Positions 16,215 to 24,829 of a stretch of 26,508 nucleotides of DNA are shown here, one piece after another (the first letter of the stretch is position 1; every line of letters starts with the position of its first letter). The notes below the pieces were generated by a model, which was not told where the DNA came from, ran no database searches, and saw only the letters and a list, made by a program, of their open reading frames with translations. The position numbers and the translations under genes are program-made. Source of the stretch: Pirellulales bacterium (GTDB taxonomy: Bacteria > Planctomycetota > Planctomycetia > Pirellulales > JAICIG01); the NCBI GenBank assembly GCA_025924495.1, contig JAICIG010000041.1, forward strand, positions 1 through 26,508, written 5' to 3'.

Positions 16215-19200
16215 ATGGCGGCAGGAATCTCGCGCCAAGAAAATCGAGAAGCGGCGGAGTCTGGCTGCGATCAATTCGCCGAGTGCGATCGCTATATCGA
16301 AGCGCGGATTCGTCGGACGCGTCGCCACGTCAAAGCGGTCGATCTCCTTGGCGCCCTCATCACGCTGGCAGCAGGCGGATTGAGTTACCTGCTGCTGGCG
16401 GCCCTGTTCGATCACTGGATCATCTGGGGCGGAATGGGGTCGGCGACACGGTTGGCCTGGTTCGTACTCCTGTTTATAGGCGCCGCCGCGTACATTCTGT
16501 TGCGAATAGCCCCGCTAGGGTTCCGGCCGGTCAATTCGCTGTATGCAGCCGACGTCATCGAACAGGCCCGGCCGGGCCTCAAGAACAGCCTGATCAATTT
16601 CCTGCTCTTGCGTTCCCAATCGCGGAACATGCCGGCTTACGTGCATGAGGCGGTCAAGGGACAGGCGATGCAAGCACTAGTCGCCGCTCGTGGCGACGCC
16701 GCCGTCGACTGCACGTCAATCATTCGCCGATTGCTTATCGTGGCGGCGGTCGTCTGGCTGATATCGCTATACGCCCTGTTCTCTCCTAAAAACCCGTTGA
16801 CATCATTCTGCCGCGTCCTGGCGCCTTGGGCCGACATTGCGGCGCCGACGCGCGTGCTCATTGCCGACATTCAACCTGCCGATGGCAAGGGGTGTTACGA
16901 GCACTCCCTCGAGGTCACGGCGCGCATCTTGCGGTTGCGGGCTGGCGAAGCGGCCGAGTTGGTCTACTCGACGACAGATGGCCAGACGGTCAGACGAACC
17001 GCGCGGATGATGCGGCTGGGGGACAGCAACCAATTCACTGCGCCGCTTCCTTCCGACGGCACAGGTCTGCAGCAAGACTTGGACTATTGGATCGAAGCGG
17101 GCGACGCAGTTTCCCGACGTTTCCGCTTGCGAGTCGAAAGCGCGCCGGTGATCGAGGTCGAGGAAATTGAGTACGAATATCCAGAATACTCCGAGCTGCC
17201 GCCACGGCGTGTGCGCGGCAATGGCGACATTCGGGCGCTGACTGGCACGAAAGTCACTCTACATGCTCGCGCAAACCAGCCAATCCGCGAGGCCTATCTT
17301 GACTTTGAATGCGATGGCCGCGCCGATCGGACGATGACCAGCCGCGCATTGACCGCCCAAATAATGTTTCCCATGGCATTCGATGCAAAGACCCAATCGC
17401 CCCAGCATCGAACCTATCAGCTGAGTTTCATGAATTACGACGGCGTGACCAATCCCGATCCAGTCCGCCATAACATCGAATTGATTCCCGATCTGCCGCC
17501 CGAGGTGACCATTATCGATCCTCAGTTCGACGAACATCAGCAAATATCATTGCCTATCGGCGCCTCGCTCCGAGTCACGATGCGCGCTGCGGACGCTGAC
17601 TTTAAGCTTTCCACGGTCGCTTTTCATGTGAGTCGTACGAGTTCGGCCGTCATCGAAGAGCCGTTGCTTGAAAGGCCGCTCGCTGGCCGGTTCGAGCGAG
17701 AGTACGTGCTCAATCCGCGGCGCCTGGGACTGTTGGCGGGCGAGGAAGTCGAGTTCTGGGTAGCCGCAGAAGACAATTGTCAACCCAAAGCGAATCGCAC
17801 GGAAACGCCGCACTATCGCCTGCGCCTCGAAGCGATGAAAGCCAATGGGGAAGCCCTCGCAACTGCCAAGGAGCAAGATTCGCTGCGCTTCCGCGCGCCG
17901 GGACGCTCGCCGGCAAAGGCAACAACCGCCGCGCACGACGATATCGAACCGAATGATTCTCCCTTGTCAGCCGAACGGACCGCAGACAAGCAGCTTTCCG
18001 CGGGCGCCGAGCAAGCCGAGCCCCGCGTGCAGGCAACAAATTCGGATGTTGATCCTGCCAAACCGAGGCACGACGCGGACATCGCTGCGATCATGCAAAG
18101 TGTTAATGATTTCTTCGACCAACAGCAGCGAACGAAGAGCGATCGGCAGCAGCGGGCTCCGCCTGGACCCGCAGAAAACCTAAACGAGGTTGAGCACGCG
18201 GCAGAGGATGCCAAACAGCGCTCGCATCCCTCCCCTACGGATAAAATGAGTGAAGGAGGCCCTCAGGCTGAAAACCTGGAGCAAGGCACGGCTGGCAAAA
18301 AGCAGGACGGCATCCAAAAAACCGCACGGCAATCCGCGGAGAATCAAGGGGACGATAGCTCCACTGCTAACCCGCGAGAAGAAAACGTTGGCGGTCGCTC
18401 GTCGGGCGGTACGCAAGGCAACAAGTCGAAGTCTGACGCCGGAAACCATCCAGGCGGGTCAATCAAACCAGACGTTAAGAAGCAGCCCCGCGACATGAAA
18501 CTGCACGACGGCGGGCAAACTGGCGAAAGCGAGAAACGAAAGCGGTCGGGCGTGGACGATCGTCCGGGCAAAAAAGTCGAGCCGACGCGAGGGGACGACC
18601 CGATGCCGCCCGACTTGGCGCTACCATCGACGTCCGACGCCAGCGGCCAGCATCACCATGGCGACAACTCGCACCGACGGGGCGGCATGTCGGGCGAAGA
18701 GTCGTCGCGGCATCAACCGCAGCAGCAAATGCCCGACGGCGTTTCGGCCAAAGGCGAGCAACGGCCGAAGAACGAAGCCGCGTCCGACACGCCGGAGGAA
18801 TTAAAAGCCAAACTCGGCGACGACATGCCCAAGAACGCCGACGGACAGAAGCCTCCCAAGCCCGGACAAGGAGAGAATGTATTCGGATCAGGCGACCCAA
18901 ACGAAAAAGAGAACAAGACCGCGGCGGAAAACTTCGACGACTACAAAGGGGGCGATCCGTACACAAATGACAAGGGCGATGCCGGCGCCGGCGAGCAGGG
19001 AACGAATCATCAGGGTTCGGCGCCGCCGAAAGACGGCGTCAGCCGAGTTCGCGACAAAAAGCAAATCAGCCCCGACGGCAAAAAGCCGTCGTACGAAGAC
19101 GACTTTGAATCGCAGTCCCAGCACCCCAATCAATCGGACTCGAAGGGCGGTCAGAAGGGAGACGAGACGGGCGGCGGTAAAAGCGGCGGCGGTCAACGCG

Positions 19201-20153
19201 CCGAGAACCAAGGGACCGGCGCAGCGGGCCAGAACACCGCCGCCAGCCAGGGCGGAGGTCAGTCGGACCGACAAGGCGGAGGACCGACCGGCGCCGAAGG
19301 GGGCGACCGCACAAAAGCCAACCAGCCTGCTGGCGGCAAGCCCTCCGGCGAACAAGGCTCGGGCAGTCACCGCCAGGCAGGCAACACGCGGCGCGGCGGC
19401 GCCGACAATGTCAACTCTCCTCCCCCCTCCAGCCCTTCGGGGCACGCCAATGAAGCGCCGTTGCAACTTCGGCAACAGAACCGGGCCGAGCCTCGCACGG
19501 CCGACCTGAAGCTGAAACCGCCCAAGAAACCTCGATCAGAACTTACTCAGCGCGGCCCGCTGCCGCAGCCGACCGCCGCACAGCCGAAATCGTCGTCGGA
19601 TGAATCGGCTGCGAACCAGGCAGGGCAGCAAGGCGGAGGCAGCGCCAGCCCCAACGGCGGCGGCGCGCCTAACCCCGACAGTCCGCCGGTGGCGTCAAAA
19701 CCGACGGATGAAAGCGAGCCGGGCGGCGAAGCGGCAAACTTGGCGTATGCACGCAAGGCGGTCAGTCTCGCCATTCGGCGATTGGAAGACGAACTCGCCA
19801 AGGATCAACCTGATCAAGGCTTGCTTGAAAGGCTCGATTGGAGTCGGCAAGACCTGGCGAGATTCATCGCGCGCTGGCGCGATCTTGAGCAACAGGCCAA
19901 CGAACCGGGGCCGCCGGGCGATGTTGCCCGCCGAGAACTTGACTACACCTTTGACCGCCTCGCGTTGCCACAAACCGGGGTTGAACTTGCCGGCGGGGAG
20001 ACGCGCGAAGATCAGGCTCGCGACTTGCAAGAAGGCCGCCGCGCGCCGCCCCCCGCCGAATATGCCGAGCAGTGGCGCGAGTTCAACCGAGGCATTTCGC
20101 GAGATCGTAAACCAAGCCGGCAGCCGCCGCGATCGCCCGCCAAAGCGCAATAG
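16215..20153 (+). CDS. Very large DUF4175-like membrane protein with a long disordered region
   Basis: This 1312-residue protein starts at an ATG preceded by GGAG (16204-16207). Two membrane helices lie at residues about 43-66 and 79-97 and a third at about 170-189. The following region, to about 540, looks like repeated beta-sandwich domains of extracytoplasmic type (TRVLIADIQPADGKGCYE; IEVEEIEYEYPEYSELPP, the usual P-x-Y-T/S; EVTIIDPQFDEHQQISLPIG). Residues about 560-1175 are low-complexity, rich in Gly, Gln, Lys, Pro, Asp, Ser and Asn, and surely disordered. A helical end (AYARKAVSLAIRRLEDELAK, then LLERLDWSRQDLARFIARWR) resembles the C-terminal helices of such planctomycete proteins, which are often near MoxR/DUF58/BatA genes; none of those is here. 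The family match is from architecture, not a clear motif. Function is unknown. Confidence 0.75.
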   Translation: MAAGISRQENREAAESGCDQFAECDRYIEARIRRTRRHVKAVDLLGALITLAAGGLSYLLLAALFDHWIIWGGMGSATRLAWFVLLFIGAAAYILLRIAPLGFRPVNSLYAADVIEQARPGLKNSLINFLLLRSQSRNMPAYVHEAVKGQAMQALVAARGDAAVDCTSIIRRLLIVAAVVWLISLYALFSPKNPLTSFCRVLAPWADIAAPTRVLIADIQPADGKGCYEHSLEVTARILRLRAGEAAELVYSTTDGQTVRRTARMMRLGDSNQFTAPLPSDGTGLQQDLDYWIEAGDAVSRRFRLRVESAPVIEVEEIEYEYPEYSELPPRRVRGNGDIRALTGTKVTLHARANQPIREAYLDFECDGRADRTMTSRALTAQIMFPMAFDAKTQSPQHRTYQLSFMNYDGVTNPDPVRHNIELIPDLPPEVTIIDPQFDEHQQISLPIGASLRVTMRAADADFKLSTVAFHVSRTSSAVIEEPLLERPLAGRFEREYVLNPRRLGLLAGEEVEFWVAAEDNCQPKANRTETPHYRLRLEAMKANGEALATAKEQDSLRFRAPGRSPAKATTAAHDDIEPNDSPLSAERTADKQLSAGAEQAEPRVQATNSDVDPAKPRHDADIAAIMQSVNDFFDQQQRTKSDRQQRAPPGPAENLNEVEHAAEDAKQRSHPSPTDKMSEGGPQAENLEQGTAGKKQDGIQKTARQSAENQGDDSSTANPREENVGGRSSGGTQGNKSKSDAGNHPGGSIKPDVKKQPRDMKLHDGGQTGESEKRKRSGVDDRPGKKVEPTRGDDPMPPDLALPSTSDASGQHHHGDNSHRRGGMSGEESSRHQPQQQMPDGVSAKGEQRPKNEAASDTPEELKAKLGDDMPKNADGQKPPKPGQGENVFGSGDPNEKENKTAAENFDDYKGGDPYTNDKGDAGAGEQGTNHQGSAPPKDGVSRVRDKKQISPDGKKPSYEDDFESQSQHPNQSDSKGGQKGDETGGGKSGGGQRAENQGTGAAGQNTAASQGGGQSDRQGGGPTGAEGGDRTKANQPAGGKPSGEQGSGSHRQAGNTRRGGADNVNSPPPSSPSGHANEAPLQLRQQNRAEPRTADLKLKPPKKPRSELTQRGPLPQPTAAQPKSSSDESAANQAGQQGGGSASPNGGGAPNPDSPPVASKPTDESEPGGEAANLAYARKAVSLAIRRLEDELAKDQPDQGLLERLDWSRQDLARFIARWRDLEQQANEPGPPGDVARRELDYTFDRLALPQTGVELAGGETREDQARDLQEGRRAPPPAEYAEQWREFNRGISRDRKPSRQPPRSPAKAQ

Positions 20154-20336
20154 TAGCGTGGCTTTCGGTAAAGCGTTGCTGAGCATTCTACGCCGCTGCC
20201 GTTCACCTCTCGCCAGTCCTTCCGCTCATCTTACTGATGACGTTATGGTAGGATTTGTGCCTGGAGCTTGAACCGTCGGTCAAGATTCACGTTTTGCCGA
20301 CGACCTTCAGGACGCCGTGCATACTTGGGCTGAAAG

Positions 20337-21743
20337 ATGAGCGAAATGTCCAACGGTCAGCATCGTAGCGAATCCTCGCGGGACGACTTACCAGCAAACT
20401 CATGGCCGGAAGAGCGGGCCGCTGCACTGGAGAGAAAGCACGCGTTTCCCTACCGCTTTCCACGCGATCCGCGAACTTTGGGCGGAAAATTCAATGTCGC
20501 CGAAAACGCGCGGCGTTTGATGCGGTTCTTCTATTTCGAGCGCCGGCTTGCCCAAGCAATCGGCGCCTGGACGTTGGCCATTCCCGAGTTTGAAGTCAAG
20601 CTCGAGTCAGGACGCCACTTGTTTTACCATGCCGACGCCGCGCACGGGCTGCGCGAGCGATTGCGTGAACAAGAACAAGGCCTCGCCGCGATCGACGGCT
20701 ATCGCGATGCAAAAGTCGATCGCTTTATCGAAGAATTGTTGTCTGCGGCGGACGCACCGGAACTGCTGGTCGGTCTGCACCAGGTCGCCGGCGCCGCTCT
20801 GGCAACGGCGTATCGCCATCACATCGACGACACCGATCCTGTGGCTGACGCGCCGACGATTCGCCTGTTGCGGCGCGTGCTGCTGGACTATGAACCCATG
20901 TTGGCGTGGGGCAATGACGCAATCGACGCCTACATCGCCGGCGGCATCGACGAAGGACGCTTGGGACAATGGCGCTGGCATCTATCGCAGCTCTTAACAA
21001 GCATTGGCGGCGTAACCGGCGCCGACCCTCGCGTCGAAGCATCCGCGACGCTGCGCAGCGAGGCCCAACCCTTTGTACGGCACACGATCCCTGAAAGGGA
21101 CAGCCGTTTCATTACCTTCAAACACACGGGGGAATACAACGTTGGCGATGGCCGGCCGCGTTTTCCTGACGATTCCTACGACTACGCGCGACTCCGCTTC
21201 TTACGCACACAACGCGACGAAGTCGATGCGATCGAAGCGTTCGGCACGTTTCTCTGGGACATCCGGTTCCAGGACTTTCAAGCCGAATACGATCTGGCGC
21301 GAGTGACCTGGGACGAATCCCGGCACACGGAGATCGGGCACAAGGCCTTACAAGCCGCCGGCTACGAACCTTTCGAGCTGGCCAATCGCCTCACCGGTTC
21401 GACTTGCCGCGGGCCAATGGAACCTGCCTACGCCATGGCCGAAATCAATTTGTTCGGCGAGGTGGGCGTCATCAAGACGATAGGCAGCCTGATCGCCCAG
21501 TCGGAAGAAAAAGGAGACGTCCTGCTCACGCACGTCGCCGATTTTATCCGCGCCGATGAGCGCACTCACGTCCGTAAAGGACAGCACATCATCCGGGTGA
21601 TGACCGACCAGGGCATGCAAGAACTGGAACAGAAGACTCGCGAACTGTTCACCGAGTGTCTGGTGAGCCTGGGCGCCGTGACGCTGGACATGGACGTATT
21701 CACCGTGTCGCGGGAAGACATCGAGCGGCTGGTGGGGGAGTGA
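20337..21743 (+). CDS. Ferritin-like di-iron protein of unknown function
   Basis: This 468-residue, mostly helical protein has the carboxylate/His pattern of the ferritin-like di-iron superfamily: Glu68 in FFYFERRLAQ, Glu327 and His330 in WDESRHTEIGHKAL (E-x-x-H), Glu369 or Glu375 in AEINLFGEVG, and Glu408 and His411 in ADERTHVRKGQH (a second E-x-x-H). Two E-x-x-H motifs separated by about 80 residues with a Glu between them suit a four-helix di-iron site, so an oxidase, oxygenase or iron-handling role is possible. No signal peptide is seen, suggesting a cytoplasmic location. An ATG three codons downstream is an alternative start. It stands alone: 183 bases after the DUF4175-like gene and 181 before the next. 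A DUF455-like or rubrerythrin-like label is possible, but I cannot place it in a specific family. Confidence 0.72.
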   Translation: MSEMSNGQHRSESSRDDLPANSWPEERAAALERKHAFPYRFPRDPRTLGGKFNVAENARRLMRFFYFERRLAQAIGAWTLAIPEFEVKLESGRHLFYHADAAHGLRERLREQEQGLAAIDGYRDAKVDRFIEELLSAADAPELLVGLHQVAGAALATAYRHHIDDTDPVADAPTIRLLRRVLLDYEPMLAWGNDAIDAYIAGGIDEGRLGQWRWHLSQLLTSIGGVTGADPRVEASATLRSEAQPFVRHTIPERDSRFITFKHTGEYNVGDGRPRFPDDSYDYARLRFLRTQRDEVDAIEAFGTFLWDIRFQDFQAEYDLARVTWDESRHTEIGHKALQAAGYEPFELANRLTGSTCRGPMEPAYAMAEINLFGEVGVIKTIGSLIAQSEEKGDVLLTHVADFIRADERTHVRKGQHIIRVMTDQGMQELEQKTRELFTECLVSLGAVTLDMDVFTVSREDIERLVGE

Positions 21744-21907
21744 CGAGGCTTGAATGTCTCGAGTGTCTGGATGGCGGCTAGATTTCAGTTCGACGCCACT
21801 TATTCACAAAGTTGATAGGTTCTGACCGCCAATCTGGTTACAATGAAAGAGCCCGCCCCATAGTCCCGCCTGCCGGCAGAACGACTGGCTCCCGGTCGAA
21901 AAATGCC

Positions 21908-21913
21908 AAGGAG
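21908..21913 (+). promoter_or_regulatory. Ribosome binding site supporting a GTG start
   Basis: AAGGAG lies eleven bases before the GTG at 21925. The resulting N-terminus gives a normal signal peptide, which decides for this rare start codon. Confidence 0.6.
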
Positions 21914-21924
21914 AATCGCGGCTT

Positions 21925-24825
21925 GTGAACGATTCGAATCCGTTCGATCAATGTCGCTTTCGATCCGACGCTTGCGCTCCGTACCTGCTTCTGCAGGCAG
22001 TGGCGCTGTTACTGGCGCTTTTTACCGGCGCCCGCGCCGATGAACCGGTCAACTTCAGCCGCGACGTGCGACCGCTGCTGTCGAAGAATTGCTTCCGTTG
22101 CCACGGCCCCGACGAGGGCGCACTGCAGGCCGGATTGCGCCTCGACCAGCGCGACCGTGCGATCGCGGAGCTCGACAGCGGCAGTTTTGCCGTCGTCCCG
22201 GGCAAGCCGGACGACAGCGAGCTCATCAAACGGATATCGAGCACCGATCCCAGCGTGCGCATGCCTCCGCCCGATGGCGGCCGGGCCCTAACCGCCGGAG
22301 AGATCGAGCTGCTCAAGCGCTGGATCGAGCAAGGCGCCGAATATCGCTCGCATTGGTCGTTCGTTCCGCCGCAAGCGACGGCGCCGCCTCAGGTTTTGCT
22401 CAGCAGCTGGGGTAACAATTCGATCGATCGGTACATCCTGGCCCGTCTCGTACAAGAAGGTCTCCAAGGGGCGGAGGAGGCTGACCGGTATGCGCTGATT
22501 CGCCGAGTCTCGATTGATCTCGTCGGCTTGCCGCCGACAATGGACGAGGTCGAAAGCTTTGTGAACGACGCCGACCCCCAGGCTTACGATCGGCTCGTTG
22601 ACCGGTTGCTGGCCTCGCCTGCTTATGGCGAACGCTGGGCTGCCGTCTGGCTCGATCTGGCCCGATACGCCGACTCCGCCGGCTACGCTCAAGATCCCCC
22701 GCGCACGATCTGGCGTTACCGCGATTGGCTGATCCGCGCGCTGAACGAGAACCGATCCTTCGATCAATTCACGCGCGAGCAATTGGCCGGTGATCTGCTG
22801 GCCAATCCCAGCCAAGACCAGTTGCTCGCCACGGCATTTCATCGCAACACGATGACCAACAGCGAAGGGGGCACCGACGACGAAGAATTTCGCACTGCGG
22901 CAGTCGTCGATCGCGTAAACACTACCATGCAAGTCTGGATGGGTCTCACGATGGGCTGCGCCCAGTGCCACACGCACAAATACGATCCGATTACTCAGGA
23001 GGAGTATTTCAAAGTTTTCGCAATCTTCAATAACACCGAGGACGCCGACCGACAGGATGAAACGCCGACGCTCGAAGAGATCTCGCCGGAACAGGCTCAG
23101 CGGCGCACCGAACTGGAAGCTCAGGCCGCCGCACTGGAGAAGGCTCTGAACGATAAGCTCGCGGCCCTGCAGGTTCCGGAAAGCGCCGGCGCGCTCGCCA
23201 CGCGATATGTTCGTATCGAATTGCCGGGCAAGCAGGTCGTGCTATCGCTGGCCGAAGTGCAGGCCCTGTCCAGTGGAAAGAATCTTGCCGCGTCGGGCGC
23301 CGCTTCGCAGGTCAGCGTGGCCTACGATGGGCCGGCTCAATTGGCGATCGACGGCAATACCAATGGCGACTATTTCCAAGCCAAGTCCACTAGCCACACA
23401 GCGCCCGCCGACGATCCTTGGTGGGAAGTCGACCTCGTCACGCCTGCCATGCTCGACCAGGTCGTGGTCTGGAACCGCACCGACAACGGAACGGGCGAAC
23501 GCCTGCGCGGCTGCCGGGTGATTCTGCTTGACGAACTGCGCCAACCCTTGTTGGTGCAAACCATCGCCGAACCGCCCCGACCTACCGTTACGCTCAACTT
23601 GCCGAAGACTCACTCCGAGTTGACAGACGCCCAGCGCGCCGAGCGGTTGCAGTACCACAAGGAACACCTGCCGGAACTCGCAGCGAACAAAAAACAAATT
23701 GCGGATTTGCGACGGCAAGCGGCGGCCATCAAAGGGGTGACGACCCCCGTGATGCGCGAGTTGCCGACTGAAAAACGTCGCAAGACGCACATTCAGATTC
23801 GCGGCAATTTTCTCGATCGCGGCGCCGAAGTCTCCGCGGGAGTGCCCGCCGCGTTCCATCCGCTGGCCTCCGGGCAGGAACCGAATCGTCTGGCGCTGGC
23901 CGAGTGGCTGCTGGACGAACGCAACCCGCTCACCGCGCGGGTGCTGGCAAACCGTTTGTGGGAGCAGCTATTCGGCATCGGCCTGGTGGAGACGAGCGAA
24001 GATTTCGGCATCCAGGGAGAGTTTCCTTCGCATCCCGAATTACTCGATCATCTGGCGATCGAATTGCGCCAGAGCGGTTGGGACATGAAAGCCCTGTTGC
24101 GATTGATCGTCACCTCGGCCGCCTATCGCCAGTCTTCTAAGGAATCTCCCGAGTTACGCCAGCGCGATCCGTTTAATCGTTTGCTGGCCCGCGGCCCGCG
24201 GTTTCGGCTTTCAGCCGAGATGGTCCGCGATCAGGCGCTAGCAATCGCCGGCTTGCTGAGCCGGAAGATGTATGGTCCGCCCGTGCAACCGCCGCGGCCC
24301 AATCTCGGCCTGGCTTCCGCCTTTGGCGGCTCGACCGACTGGCAAACCAGCCCGGGCGAAGACAAGTTCCGGCGAGGTCTCTATACCAGTTGGCGCCGCA
24401 CGACTCCCTACCCTTCAATGACCACCTTTGATGCTTCGAGCCGCGAAGTCTGCACGATGCGGCGCATCCGCACCAACACGCCGCTGCAGGCTTTAGTGAC
24501 CCTGAACGATCCGGTCTATGTCGAAGCGGCCCAGGCGCTCGCACGGCGGATCGTTGGCGAAGGCGGCTCGACGCCGCGCGACCGCGCAATTCACGCCTTC
24601 CGGTTGTGCCTCGCTCGAGGGGCAACCGAGCCCGAACTGCAGCAAATCGCCCGGCTCTATGAACTCTCTCTGGGGCGATTCAAAGCCGATCCAATGCAGG
24701 CTGTTCGCATGGCGACCGAACCGCTGGGCGCGGCGCCGGCGGGCATGGATGTCACCGAACTGGCGGCCTGGACCGTCGTCAGTAATACGCTGCTCAACCT
24801 CGACGAAGTGCTCGCACGGAGATAG
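21925..24825 (+). CDS. Planctomycete cytochrome-like protein, PSCyt1-DUF1549-DUF1553
   Basis: This 966-residue protein begins with GTG; AAGGAG at 21908-21913 supports that start. A signal peptide spans about residues 18-39 (LLLQAVALLLALFTGARADE). The PSCyt1 cytochrome-c-like domain follows with heme motif CFRCH at 56-60 and GxLRLDQRD. DUF1549 spans about 165-375 (IDRYILARL; LIRRVSIDLVGLPPTMDEVE; YGERWAAVWLDLARYADSAG) and carries a second C-x-x-C-H, CAQCH, at 345-349. A coiled coil (385-420) and a discoidin/F5-8-like domain (about 428-555: LAIDGNTNGDYF, WWEVDLVTPAMLDQVVVWNR) precede DUF1553 (about 648-905: RLALAEWLLDERNPLTARVL, then ANRLWEQLFGIGLVETSEDFG). It is exported. Such proteins are paired with DUF1501 proteins across planctomycetes and are often linked to polysaccharide use, but the substrate is not known. 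The DUF1501 gene follows four bases later. Confidence 0.92.
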   Translation: MNDSNPFDQCRFRSDACAPYLLLQAVALLLALFTGARADEPVNFSRDVRPLLSKNCFRCHGPDEGALQAGLRLDQRDRAIAELDSGSFAVVPGKPDDSELIKRISSTDPSVRMPPPDGGRALTAGEIELLKRWIEQGAEYRSHWSFVPPQATAPPQVLLSSWGNNSIDRYILARLVQEGLQGAEEADRYALIRRVSIDLVGLPPTMDEVESFVNDADPQAYDRLVDRLLASPAYGERWAAVWLDLARYADSAGYAQDPPRTIWRYRDWLIRALNENRSFDQFTREQLAGDLLANPSQDQLLATAFHRNTMTNSEGGTDDEEFRTAAVVDRVNTTMQVWMGLTMGCAQCHTHKYDPITQEEYFKVFAIFNNTEDADRQDETPTLEEISPEQAQRRTELEAQAAALEKALNDKLAALQVPESAGALATRYVRIELPGKQVVLSLAEVQALSSGKNLAASGAASQVSVAYDGPAQLAIDGNTNGDYFQAKSTSHTAPADDPWWEVDLVTPAMLDQVVVWNRTDNGTGERLRGCRVILLDELRQPLLVQTIAEPPRPTVTLNLPKTHSELTDAQRAERLQYHKEHLPELAANKKQIADLRRQAAAIKGVTTPVMRELPTEKRRKTHIQIRGNFLDRGAEVSAGVPAAFHPLASGQEPNRLALAEWLLDERNPLTARVLANRLWEQLFGIGLVETSEDFGIQGEFPSHPELLDHLAIELRQSGWDMKALLRLIVTSAAYRQSSKESPELRQRDPFNRLLARGPRFRLSAEMVRDQALAIAGLLSRKMYGPPVQPPRPNLGLASAFGGSTDWQTSPGEDKFRRGLYTSWRRTTPYPSMTTFDASSREVCTMRRIRTNTPLQALVTLNDPVYVEAAQALARRIVGEGGSTPRDRAIHAFRLCLARGATEPELQQIARLYELSLGRFKADPMQAVRMATEPLGAAPAGMDVTELAAWTVVSNTLLNLDEVLARR

Positions 24826-24829
24826 TTTT

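Noticed and set aside
18877..19509. Frames of about 200 codons on both strands over the low-complexity part of the DUF4175-like gene
   Set aside because: They are low-complexity translations (Arg/Thr/Ala-rich, or Leu/Val/Ala-rich antisense) of a repetitive, GC-rich stretch that is continuous in the main frame.
18000..19700. Possible tandem repeat array in the low-complexity region
   Set aside because: Short words recur, but I could not define a unit with regular period, so it is described as low complexity rather than as a repeat array.
21812..21844. TTGATA and TACAAT as a promoter for the DUF1549/DUF1553 gene
   Set aside because: The boxes look good individually, but the spacing is 21 bases instead of about 17, so they do not make a credible sigma-70 promoter.
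24518..24829. Upstream extension of the DUF1501 gene by 104 codons
   Set aside because: It lies wholly inside the DUF1549/DUF1553 coding sequence and would move the twin-arginine signal away from the N-terminus; the ATG at 24830 has its own ribosome binding site.
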